A stretch of DNA of 64,000 bases from Trametopsis cervina (taxonomy: Eukaryota > Basidiomycota > Agaricomycetes > Polyporales > Irpicaceae), in assembly GCA_022385755.1 (NCBI GenBank), contig MU278367.1, positions 62,001-126,000 of the forward strand, written 5' to 3'. Shown here piece after piece: positions 55,082 through 64,000 of the stretch. Within the stretch, counting starts at the first letter, position 1. Each line of letters opens with the position of its first letter. Under the pieces are notes generated by a model. The model ran no database searches and had not been told where the DNA came from. It worked only from the letters and a program-made list of their open reading frames with translations. Made by a program: the position numbers and the translations under genes.

Positions 55082-56594
55082 ATGAAGATTACAGTCAAGA
55101 CACTGCAGCAGAAAGTTTTCCAGGTCAGTGGCCCACCTGCATTATCAAAACCTACTTGTTGACAGTAGGTGTTCCTTGATAGCTCGATGCAGAGGATTCG
55201 GACACAGTGGCCGATCTGAAGAAGAAGATCCAGGAGACGCAGGGTCATCCAGCAGAGGCTCAAAGGCTCATCTTCTCTGGTAAGGAGCACTGTTTTCTTT
55301 ATGTAAAGCGTGAGCGACCAGTTTACATTGCTCTACAGGTAAAGTACTCTCAGATGATAAGACCGTCGCATCGTGCGAGATCAAGGAGAAGGACTTCCTT
55401 GTGCTGACAGTCACGAAGGTAAGTTTACGCAATATGACACCACTTGCGGAATACTGAGGTTGCTTTTTGACCACCAACGCAGCCAAAGCCCGCTCCCAAA
55501 GCAGCGGCACCCACGGTCCCTGCTCCGTCGACCAGCGCAGCAGCGGCTCCTAGCACTCCAGCTGCGCCTCCTTCTACCTCCACTCCTGCGGCATCCAATC
55601 CACAACCTCCGAATGCGCCGGTTCTCACACCCGCGCAGCCTGCTACAGTCGACTCCACCGCTGCAGTCGACCAGCGCGATGTGCAGGATGGGAACGCCTT
55701 CGTAACTGGGTCCGCCCTCCAGACTTCGGTACAAAACATGATCGAAATGGGCTTTGAGCGAGAGCAAGTGATGAGAGCCTTACGAGCGAGCTTTAACAAC
55801 CCAGAGCGTGCCGTGGAGTATCTGTTCAGCGTATGTTCTATGAATACTAGTGTCGCATTGTGTCGCTAACCGTCTGATAGGGTATACCTGCTGGGCTTGA
55901 AGCCGTTGCCCAGGGCGCTGCACCACCAGCCGCTGCAGCTGCAGCTGCAGCACCTGCTGCCCCTGTGTCAACTCCAGTCGCGATTCCAGCTCCCGCCGTC
56001 GCACCCGCCGCACAGCCTGCCGCAGCTGCCCCTCGTACGGGACAAAACCAAAACCTATTCCAATTAGCCCAACAGCAGCAGGCACAGCCTCAACAAGCAG
56101 GTGCGGATTGTCGGGGTCCTGGCTTCTCAGGAACATACTGACTTTCTACTAGCAGGAGCAGGTGGTGCACTCGATGTACAAGCGATCGCCAACCAGCCCC
56201 AAATTCAACAACTACGACAAATGATGCAACAAAATCCCGAATTGGTCCAACCTATCCTCGAGGACCTTGCACGGCAGAACCCCCAGCTTGCGCAGTTGTT
56301 CGCTCAACATCCTGAGATGCTTGCGCAAATACTTGGCCTCAACCCAGAGGATGTGGGTATTCCTGAGGGAGAGGATCAGGGAGTAGTAGTGCATATAACA
56401 CCGGAAGAAGCAGAGGCGATTCAGCGTGTAGGCAGCCCTTCATATCTCAGTCTTGAGTATGGTTACTGACGGCTTTCGAACAGTTGGAAGGACTTGGGTT
56501 CCCGCGGCAAGCTGCCATCGAGGCATACTTCGCTTGCGACAAGGACGAAGCTATGGCTGCTAACTACTTGTTCGAGAATGCCTTCGAGGATTGA
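55082..56594 (+). CDS. RAD23: UV excision repair protein RAD23
   Basis: Exons 55082-55123, 55183-55279, 55339-55418, 55483-55830, 55881-56100, 56153-56427 and 56484-56594 encode 390 residues. Rad23 stabilises the XPC/Rad4 damage sensor in nucleotide excision repair and shuttles ubiquitylated proteins to the proteasome. Domain order is complete: N-terminal ubiquitin-like domain ([16 protein letters not shown]...[18 protein letters not shown]), first UBA near 155-195 ([29 protein letters not shown]), XPC-binding domain ([19 protein letters not shown]) and C-terminal UBA ([29 protein letters not shown]). Linkers are Ala/Pro- and Gln-rich. The acceptor for exon 6 is ambiguous by one codon (56153 or 56156). 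It is divergent from the LRR gene and followed by DNA polymerase kappa on the same strand. Confidence 0.96.
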
Positions 56595-57068
56595 AGCGCT
56601 ATGATAATGAATCGAGGTTGTAGACGGGGTTATTCATCACTGTAACATTTCTCGTTGTATTAGTTCCAACCCCTCTTATTTCATGAAAGCTATTAATGAC
56701 GGTTGTGCGCCGGGAGTTTTAACGGCAGGATGCCACACCTTTGCCTGCCCTCCTTCTTTGAGCTGCGTCTGATATGACTATTATTCTACTTGTCCAATCG
56801 GTGATCTTTGGTAGGTGGGGAATGTGTTAACATCGACGATAGCGGGTATCACATCACATCTACTGTATTTCCAAGTTCTGCAGGCTTCAACACACAAGCG
56901 CGATTCATGACTGATTCATGTCAGCACGTGTAGTCACGTGATCGTGTCATTTCGGGTATTGCACCGTGTGGCCGCCTGGAGTTTCGTCACTCTACACATA
57001 CACATCTATAATGCAACGCTATATTTCGTGAATTCGACATACGCCTTGGTGCTACTCTCTAACGGAAA
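56595..57068. other. Intergenic spacer between RAD23 and polymerase kappa
   Basis: This 474-base stretch contains the RAD23 3' UTR and the promoter of the polymerase gene, including two CACGTG hexamers listed separately. Confidence 0.5.
56925..56940. promoter_or_regulatory. Paired CACGTG elements upstream of polymerase kappa
   Basis: Two palindromic CACGTG hexamers at 56925-56930 and 56935-56940 have starts ten bases apart, one helical turn, about 130 bases upstream of the ATG. This is the binding core of bHLH factors such as Cbf1, Pho4 and SREBP-type proteins. Use in this fungus is inferred. Confidence 0.45.
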
Positions 57069-59821
57069 ATGCCCAAGCCCGACGTCGCCTCCGAGCCGGG
57101 GCCGTCTCAAGACTCTGCAAGTTTCCTGAGACGGCTTGCCGGTCCCTCGATTATGAAGGCAGGGTAAGCTACAAGCACTTATCAGGAAGACTATGCTCTG
57201 ATGGTGTATATTCAAAATGTCAGTCTTGCAAAGGACCAAACGGAGATCAATAGGATTATCGCGGAAGCTTCCAAAGGCTCCAAGTTTTATGATGTACGTA
57301 GGCAGCCATTATGAAATGATGCTATACTAATGCCTTCATTAGAACGAGAAGCGGAAGGACAAAGACCTCACTGGGAGGATTGAGCGCATTTTGAAACAGA
57401 GGGATGAGGCTTTGCGAGGAGCTGACCTCGGTGTGTTCTACTCTCATCGCACGCCGCGACATATTGACTCTGAATGCTTATGCTTTCCCCAGACAAAGTG
57501 GAAGCCTCTGTCGATCAAATAGTATGGACTCCTTCCTATTACAAGACAACAAGCTAACTTGACTCTGTAGCTTGCGAGGATGGAAGCTCAACGAGACTTG
57601 ACTCAGATCATAGTGCATGTTGACATGGACGCATTCTACGCCAATGTTGAGTTATTGGACGATCCTTCGCTCAAGGGAAAGCCCTTCGCAGTATGTAATC
57701 TTTTGATCTACACGATAGGATGTGCGCTCATGTGAGTAGGTTGGTTACGGTGTAGTCTCTACCGCCTCTTATGAAGCTAGGAAATACGGGGTTCGGTCTG
57801 GAATGGCTGGTATGGTATTACGAATTGTGAACGACTCTATCTGATTGAATTTCCAGGGTTTATTGCCAAGAAATTATGTCCAGAACTCATATTTGTCTCC
57901 TCACATTTTCCTCGCTACTCGGAGCTATCAAGTCAGATCATGAACATTTTCCGGCGATACGATCCCAATATGCAACCAGCAGGATGCGATGAGGGCTACC
58001 TTAAGTATGTATCCTCAGCTTCTCGCAGGTTATTTTCATCACGCTTGACGTCTTCCCAGCATCACAAACTACTGCGAGGAACATCTCATCCCTGCTGCAG
58101 AGTGTGTCCAACAAATGCGGACATCTGTCTACGAAGAGACAGGGCTGACCGTCAGCGCTGGTATAGCCCCAAACAAGGTATGGTTTACAACTGTCATGTA
58201 TGACGATTGTATTCAATGTCGTTTCTGTCAGATGTTGGCGAAGGTGAATGGCCTAGATAATTATCTTGTTGAATCCCCGCTTACATCGCCCAGATTTGCT
58301 CAGACAAGGTCAGCTCGAGGCTCATAGAGAGCTTTTGATCAATAACCCTCATAGTTCTGATGGTAGAACAAACCAAACGGTCAATTCATGTTAGACTTCA
58401 CCCCGAAAGCTGTGAAGGCGTTTGTACATGACTTGCCGATACGCAAGATTCCCGGTGTAGGGCGAGTTAACGAGCGACTGCTCGATTCGATAGGGATCAA
58501 GGTACGCTTGCTGCATTCTACTGCCGTCGAATAGCCAATCTGAACCCAATCAGACATGTGGAGACATATTCACCTATCGTACCACAATATCGCTTATGGA
58601 CAAGCAGTTCGGGCTCACGTTTCTCCTTCAAACATACCTTGGTATTGCTTCCAATGCGGTCGAGCCGCCGCAAAGAGAAGAGAGGAAGAGCATTGGAGCT
58701 GAACGGTTCGCCCGGCGATATCTACCCAGAGAATGGCTTGTTCAATTCTGATCGTAGGACATTTCAAGCAATTGGTGAAAAGGACGAGATTCTCGCCAAG
58801 CTCGATGAGGTTGCTGCTGAGCTCGAAGAAGACATGGAACGCACCGGATGGACTGGCAAGACGGTCACCTTGAAGTACAAGTTGGATACTTACCAAGGTA
58901 TAGAGGTTTTTTCGTACATTACGATGAATGCAGCCAATGATTTATTTGTAGTGTTTACTCGTGCTAAGTCTTTCGACAGATGGATTTCAACGAAGAAGGA
59001 AGATCTGTTTGCTGTACGTCTTAATCGTATGTGTAGTTTCAAACTCTGATAATCCTTTTAGATCGGCAAAGAGCTCCTCCTACCCGAGCTTCCTCTTAAA
59101 ATCCGTCTTATTGGGCTACGGGTAACCAAATTGAAAGATTTACGCAGCGATGCCGACCCAAAACCGGGCACCATTAAGAGGGTGAGCAAGCTATCATTTT
59201 CTTCTGAATTTCTAACAAACCCCGTGTCAGTTTTTCGAAAACGCAAGTGTTCCCGCATCGCCCAGGAAGAAACGCAAGCTTGACCACGAGGAAGATGCTC
59301 CTAGTCTCTCCCAGGATGGTTACGAGGAATCTATGCCGAATTATCATGAAGACGTAGAGTCTGACATAGACGAAGAAGCCTCTAGCAACATATCTATATC
59401 TCACGGTTCGCCAAAGCGGCGACCACCTGCATCAGCCCCCTCTGCCAGTGGGTCTGCAGATGCAATGGTATTGGGGTTGAGCTCTCAGAAACCTGCTTCG
59501 TTTGCCGCCACTGGGAGTGTAAAGCCTGGATCCGGCGTCACTGCAAGGCAATCCTCGCCTGAGAAACGATTGACCCCCGCGCCTGCCGAGTCAGGGAGGA
59601 GCGCAGCTGGTAAGGATGGAATAGCCCTCCTTACTTGTCCTTTGTGCTCGAAGACCATCGAAACAGACAATGACGGTCTGAACGCGCACATTGATTATTG
59701 CCTGAGCAAAGACGCGATACGCGATGCGCAAGCGAAGGCGAGCGGGAGCACAAGTCGAAGCCTCAAACCTTCTGCAAAAGCTTCTGGATTATGGACCAAG
59801 CGGACTGTCAAACGTAAATAG
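57069..59821 (+). CDS. POLK: DNA polymerase kappa (Y-family translesion polymerase) with UBZ finger
   Basis: Sixteen exons: 57069-57163, 57224-57293, 57343-57430, 57493-57521, 57571-57690, 57740-57809, 57857-58004, 58060-58177, 58232-58243, 58294-58308, 58367-58501, 58554-58705, 58758-58897, 58952-59013, 59062-59181 and 59231-59821 (654 residues). The enzyme copies past bulky minor-groove lesions and extends mismatched ends. The N-terminal extension LAKDQTEINRIIAEASKGSKFY is the N-clasp specific to kappa. Catalytic motifs: VHVDMDAFYANVELLDDP, VSTASYEARKYGVRSGM, and the second acidic pair in GCDEGYLNIT. NKMLAKICSDKNKPNGQ spans two tiny exons, and IPGVGRVNERLLDSIGI is the helix-hairpin-helix. 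The little-finger domain and a disordered basic segment follow, then CPLCSKTI...LNAHIDYCLS, a UBZ finger (C, C, H, C) for ubiquitylated PCNA. Pol kappa, not eta, is clear from the clasp. Confidence 0.95.
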
Positions 59822-59933
59822 CCCCGTGCATGGTATTTCCTTTCATATTGGTTTCATGATGTGCATGGTTTTGTATTTTAGCTCATGTATCCATACATTT
59901 TTAATCCATAAATCATACAAAGTGACTTTGAGC

Positions 59934-60771
59934 TCATGGGGCAGTTCCTTGCATCCAGAAGGGTACAGTAAGTTATCGGATGGTCGAAGGCATAAGTGAT
60001 AGAGCTTACCCTTGTTGCCGCATGAAGTCGAGGGCCAGTTGGGGGCGGTCTCACCAGTGAGGCAGGCACCGTTCCACAATGAACCACCGTCAGAGCCACT
60101 CCATTGGGAGCAAGAGACTTCTTGGAAGGTTCCTGTGAGAGCGCCGTGACCTGGGACCACGGGATGAGTTGAATGAGTTGGAATAGATCATATGCGAAGT
60201 TATTCCTACCATTGGGGAAGAATTTGGCCGATCCTCCGGTATCGTCGCAGATGTCAAAGCTGTGCAAGAGATCAGCCACAGCAGGCTATCCGCGCAAATG
60301 GAATACGTACTGTACCGGCTGCTGGTGCTGGTTGACATGGTTGCTCTGTGTCTGTCCGCACCATTCCTGGTTACCCGAGACGGGGCAAAGATCTGTGACT
60401 TTGACTATGATGGTCTGGCCGAAAGGGCCCGTGTAATTTGGCGAGTAAGGGTCCTTGTTTCCGGTGAGAGCAAAGCAACGGCCACACGCATCACCAGCTC
60501 CAAGACCTGGTCCCGACCCGAATGTCAGTTGATTAACAGCGGCAGTGTAGCCGCTTGCACTGCGACCGCAAGCTATTGGGACGTAAATATTTTGAACACA
60601 AATTCGTGCGCCAAACGTACCAGGAGAGCCACATCCCGAGTAGTGAGTGAACGAAGCGGTACCGGATGAGTTCTGGATATAACCACCAGTAGCCCGCTTC
60701 TCAGAGACAGTGAACGCGCTGCCTAGGCTGGCGATAGCGACGAAAGAGAGGAACAAGGATAATTTGGTCAT
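59934..60771 (-). CDS. cel45A: Endoglucanase, glycoside hydrolase family 45 subfamily C (Cel45A-like)
   Basis: Exons 60771-60621, 60572-60311, 60259-60210, 60150-60010 and 59947-59934 give 205 residues. The enzyme cuts beta-1,4-glucans such as amorphous cellulose outside the cell. The signal peptide (MTKLSLFLSFVAIASLGSAF) is followed by a short pro-like stretch ending in EKR. The double-psi barrel shows ASFTHYSGCGSPACGRSASG, GAGDACGRCFALTG, PYSPNYTGPFGQTIIVKVTD, HFDICDDTGGSAKFFPNGHG and SCSQWSGSDGGSLWNGACL. These match basidiomycete subfamily C closely, including the Asp in VKVTD that acts as general acid and the absence of the second canonical Asp. No cellulose-binding module is present. The first intron is 48 bases and stop-free; splicing it restores SPACG. 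The last exon has only 14 bases and gives the GTAP end. Confidence 0.94.
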
Positions 60772-60796
60772 GTCTGTCTCTGTGGAATGGGATAGA

Positions 60797-60814
60797 GGTC
60801 ATGGTCATGGTCAT
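60797..60814 (+). repeat. Triple tandem hexamer in the GH45 5' leader
   Basis: Three exact copies of GGTCAT lie between the TATA box and the ATG of the cellulase gene. On the coding strand this reads as ATGACC repeats, so it also puts three upstream ATGs in the 5' leader. Confidence 0.6.
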
Positions 60815-60821
60815 AGCCTCC

Positions 60822-60829
60822 TATTTATA
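60822..60829 (-). promoter_or_regulatory. TATA box of the GH45 endoglucanase gene
   Basis: TATAAATA on the minus strand, about 50 bases upstream of the ATG at 60771, fits a strongly regulated cellulase promoter. Confidence 0.6.
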
Positions 60830-62386
60830 TGTGCAGACGGACATTATTTGGAGCGTGGTGTCTGCGAGAAAGTTGATGCGTGGGTTATTCGAGGTCCCCA
60901 CTGAGTGGTCGGCACATTCTCGTTATACTGTCGGAAACGCACGATGTTACGCGTCGGGGGCCTTCGACAGCTGATGTCAAGGTCAGCTGCATGTTTCTTG
61001 CTGCGTGACATGAAGCGGTGATTTGTCCTTGAAATTGGATGGTCAGAAGTACCCGTGCTTCGAGGTCATGGAGAGCGGGGTTCGGGTTCGCGCTGCGTAT
61101 TTCAACTCGTCAGGTAGCGAATTTAGTGCGGAAACACAGGCTTGTCAGTAAGCACTATATGTATCGGCAGGTCAAGGTCATCTAGCGGTTATGTTTATAT
61201 GTTGAGGCTGTTACTATGTACGTCGGTTGTGGATGATGTCAGGTACTCACCTTGATCTGAATGAATCTGGGCACGGAAACGTACTTACAGCACATTTGCA
61301 CTGCGACAAAATATATCAGAGAACTGTTGTTTTGTCTCTGGGCAACATCTTAATATACGTTCCACCTGATTTCAGTCTGTTTTATGTCTGGCCGGTCACG
61401 TTCGACTGAGGCTGGTAAGACAAGAGGATTGTGACGTATTTGGTAGGCATCCGCATGGTCTGCGCTTGAGAGCTATTGTATGCAAGTTTCGAGGAAGTGT
61501 CTGTACTGCGGCTTCATGAATGGGTGGCAAATGCTTGTCGTTAGGGCCATGCTTATCGAGAGTGAGTGCTAAACCACACGTACTGAGTAAAGGGCCTCCT
61601 ACATTATTTGATTCCCGTCTTCAGCGAGATCGATAGAACTGAACCTCTTTCGAACTCATCATCGCAATTATCACCTTAAAAATGTTATCATATAGCCGTC
61701 ACTGACGACGTTAAGAGGGTCGAAGATGCTGTCGGCCGGCTTTTCACTGTCTCACATGTGTTCCCGGCCTTCGAGATTACAACATAGTACCTGCCAAAGT
61801 CAAACTTGTAATCCGCTATGTCCCATGCAGGCGCATTGGTCCATCCAAGAAATAGGAGAGTGCACATACACAGTTTCCGTCCTTGAGAGATACTGCGCGT
61901 CGTAGCGCATTCCCCTTGTTCTAGGGATTGTTTATAGTAGAAGCACTATCAGGAGAATCGCGGTTCCCGAGCAGGGCCTCGAGCACTATGCATTTATACG
62001 GCATTTTGTGGTATTCCTCACCAGCTTATCAGCAAGAGCGTACATAACGGTAGCACAGCTTGTTTTCTTTGGCTGGATATGACCACATGGTGAACGAACA
62101 CTGAAAGGCTTTACTCCCGTCCGCGATTTGTTGACCAGCGGTGCTTGATTTCTTGCTCTTTTGTGCCAGGCATGAGAATTTTTCAAAGTATAAGCAGTAA
62201 AGCAAGTCGCTGTGATTGAAGACTCGAGCACAAAGAATAGAATACTGTATGTGAGTCGTGTTATGGGCGGGAGGGAAAGAGGCAGGTGTATCGCTCACGT
62301 GCGCTAAGAACGTGATTGATCCCGCCGCTGCCAAGCCTGCAGCAGCTCTGATTCACGCCTTGATCGTCTCAGGTTGTCTAACGAAC
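60830..62386. other. Gene-free stretch of 1.55 kb (cellulase promoter and upstream of WBP4-like gene)
   Basis: No open frame with conserved motifs or workable splice sites is seen on either strand. The left part is presumably the regulatory region of the GH45 gene, and the right end is the promoter of the WBP4-like gene. No transposon ends or repeats were noticed. Confidence 0.45.
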
Positions 62387-63517
62387 ATGAGTGAGTATTG
62401 GGTTTCTAACAAGAAGTACTTCTGCAAGTACTGCAATATCTACATTGCGGACGACAAGCCGTCCCGTACGCAACATGAAGGGGGTCTACGGCACAAGGGT
62501 AATGTGGAACGCTTCGTACGAGGTCTCTATAAGACGGGGGAGAAGAGAAAGCAAGATCTAGAGGAGGAGAAGCGGGAAATGGCGAGGGTAGAGAGGGTAT
62601 GTATCTCCAGTCGCTGAATGACTGCATAAACTGACCCACAATCTCCCTAGGCAGCAGAGGCAGCCTTCGCTCAGGACGTGGGTGCCGGTCTCGTGAAACC
62701 GGGAAGTAGCAGTGCAGTCGCATCAACATCCAAAGCAGCTGCTCCTAGCAAACCCGTGGCGAAGCCTTCAGACCCGTATTCCAATTACTCTACAGCCGAG
62801 TCGCTAGGATATACGGATCCGGACGCCGAGAGAAGGCGGATAGAGGCTGAACGTCGGATGAAAGAGGGAGTAGTCGGTGTCTGGGAAGTGGTGGAAGTGC
62901 ACGAACCTGGAGCTGAGAGTGGTGAGGGAAACGAGGGTGGAGGGCAAGCAGACGGCGAAGGCGCGAATGCCTCAGCTGCGTTAGAAGAGCTTGAGCGCAA
63001 GCGTGCATCTGAAGTGCAGCCCGACGACGACGATGTTCGTCCGTGGAAGCTGCGGAAGAAGACGCTTGGTGCAGGACTCGGAGAGATCTACGACCCCGGT
63101 ATCATACCGATAAAAGTGAAGGCCAAGAAAGAAGAACCTACCCCCGAACCTACATCAGATCGCCAGACTCTTCCTGGCACCTCTATCGTGTCGTCCAGCA
63201 GTCAAAGCGCAAGTGCACTCCCGAGATGGTCTGCAAAGGGGTGGAACAGACCTGGAACAGTGCAAGACGCCGATCAAGCGTCCGACTCGCAACCAGCGGC
63301 CGAATCTTTACCTGAGACGTCCGCGGAGCCAGATGTCCATTCTTCCTCGCCAGTGAAAGGTGAACCAATGGCTGATGAGCCAGAACTTGCTGCGGTAAAG
63401 ATAGAAGACACTGTCGCAGCAGTCAAGGCCGAGGAGGCAGAAACGAGCGCGACCCCTCCCACTGGTAGCTTGTTCCGCAAACGGAAAGCACCCGGAGGAT
63501 CCAGAGGAAGAAGGTAG
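62387..63517 (+). CDS. WBP4: U1-type zinc-finger spliceosomal protein, WBP4/FBP21-like
   Basis: Exons 62387-62596 and 62651-63517 encode 358 residues. Human WBP4 (FBP21) joins the spliceosome at the B complex and is linked to the Brr2 helicase and U2 snRNP. The start MSEYWVSNKKYFCKYCNIYIAD with C13, C16, H30 and H36 is the matrin/U1-type zinc finger, followed by the standard LRHKGNVERFVRGLYKTGEK helix and a charged coiled region. The middle contains YSTAESLGYTDPDAERRRIE, and a later VRPWKLRKKTLGAGLGEIYDPG segment is conserved in fungal members. No WW domain is present, unlike in animals, as usual for fungi. The C-terminus ends in a basic FRKRKAPGGSRGRR. An in-frame upstream codon run exists, but the finger-proximal ATG is the family start. 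Confidence 0.9.
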
Positions 63518-63749
63518 CCACTTGCTCCGCCGAATACGATGTATGCTGTAGCATCTCCTTTGGCACTTATGTCTATTGTTTTTTCTTTACTGGAATTGGC
63601 TTTGTGCCGCTCCTCCGACGATATTTGAAAACTATGTTGCGTGGTGACTTAGTTGCGGTGAGCTGCGTGAATGATGAGACTCAGGCAGAACTACGGATAT
63701 AGGGATATAAATTTGAGTAAGGATATAATACAATAGTCTTTTATTAATG

Positions 63750-64000
63750 CTACATGAACAGCTGCGCGATGTGCCCCTGCGGAATCCCCGTGACGACTGA
63801 TACATACAGAATAAATAGGAAAAGCCACGACATAAAGGAGTAGAATAGAAGGACCAGCCCCATGAACTTAACCTGGAACGTAAACACGAGCATGGACATA
63901 CGTTATTAATGCTGCGGTCAGCCGGATAACCTCAACTCGAAGCCAAACCATTACCGCGGACAACACTGATACACGCGAGGACGGTGTCCCACATTTCCCC
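63750..64000 (-). CDS. Small membrane protein, 3' end only
   Basis: The last exon 63872-63750 is clear: after an acceptor it encodes KFMGLVLLFYSFMSWLFLFI, then LYVSVVTGIPQGHIAQLFM and a stop. This gives one or two transmembrane helices and a short luminal or cytosolic end. At least one further exon reaches the window edge (about 64000-63955, possibly with a 10-nt exon 63911-63902, or joined directly by one longer intron). Reading frames there are ambiguous. The family is not recognised. The N-terminal part lies outside the window. Confidence 0.55.

Noticed and set aside
61986..62334. Minus-strand open frames between the cellulase and WBP4-like genes
   Set aside because: No conserved domain, no splice continuation, and they overlap the WBP4-like promoter.

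Overview
This 64 kb window comes from the nuclear genome of a filamentous basidiomycete, most likely a wood-decaying member of the Agaricomycetes. I infer this from the very dense short introns (about 130, mostly 45-65 bp, with CTAAC/CTAAT-type branch sites), compact gene spacing, a division 1 chitin synthase, a family GH45 subfamily C endoglucanase of the Phanerochaete Cel45A type, a BLI-3-like protein and a multi-exon AlkB-like dioxygenase of a family that is common in agarics. I see no transposon, CRISPR array, rRNA or viral gene.

I rebuilt exon models by hand from GT/GC donors, AG acceptors, reading phase and family motifs. In every complete model the exon lengths sum to a multiple of three. 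Layout: 0.9-2.7 kb class III aminotransferase (+); 3.7-4.5 BLI-3-like flavin protein (+); 4.5-6.2 gene-poor; 6.2-7.8 His-tract orphan (+); 8.3-8.9 TIM17 (-), divergent from 9.2-11.8 zf-4CXXC_R1 (CDCA7-type) chromatin protein (+); 12.2-14.1 TRM11 (+), convergent with 14.2-18.8 AlkB-like dioxygenase with a 600-residue disordered head (-); 19.2-19.8 ATP synthase delta (-); 20.8-22.6 secreted carboxylesterase (+); 22.9-27.3 PH/coiled-coil protein (-), divergent from 27.9-31.8 chitin synthase (+); 32.0-33.5 R3H protein (-); 33.64 tRNA-Val(AAC); 33.9-37.9 TPP1/Est3-like telomere candidate with an SQ/TQ cluster (-), divergent from 38.1-39.9 APH-fold phosphotransferase (+); 40.9-43.7 phospholipase B with a transmembrane tail (+); 44.3-46.4 HMMR-like coiled coil (+); 46.6-47.9 cysteine synthase (-); 48.5-49.3 ARF6-type GTPase (-); 50.2-51.9 membrane-anchored repeat protein (-); 52.6-54.8 LRR protein (-), divergent from 55.1-56.6 RAD23 (+); 57.1-59.8 DNA polymerase kappa (+); 59.9-60.8 GH45 endoglucanase (-); 62.4-63.5 WBP4-like splicing factor (+); 63.75-64.0 3' end of a membrane-protein gene (-).

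The genes do not form a metabolic cluster. Most are housekeeping functions: mitochondrial import and ATP synthesis, tRNA modification, splicing, vesicle traffic, cell wall and amino-acid metabolism. There is a loose set of genome-maintenance genes: the CDCA7-type protein, the AlkB-like dioxygenase, the TPP1-like protein, RAD23 and Pol kappa. The parts most likely to be undescribed are the TPP1-like protein with its SQ/TQ cluster, the AlkB-like protein with a large disordered N-terminus and a 7-nt microexon, and the zf-4CXXC_R1 protein with DDT/WHIM-like regions.
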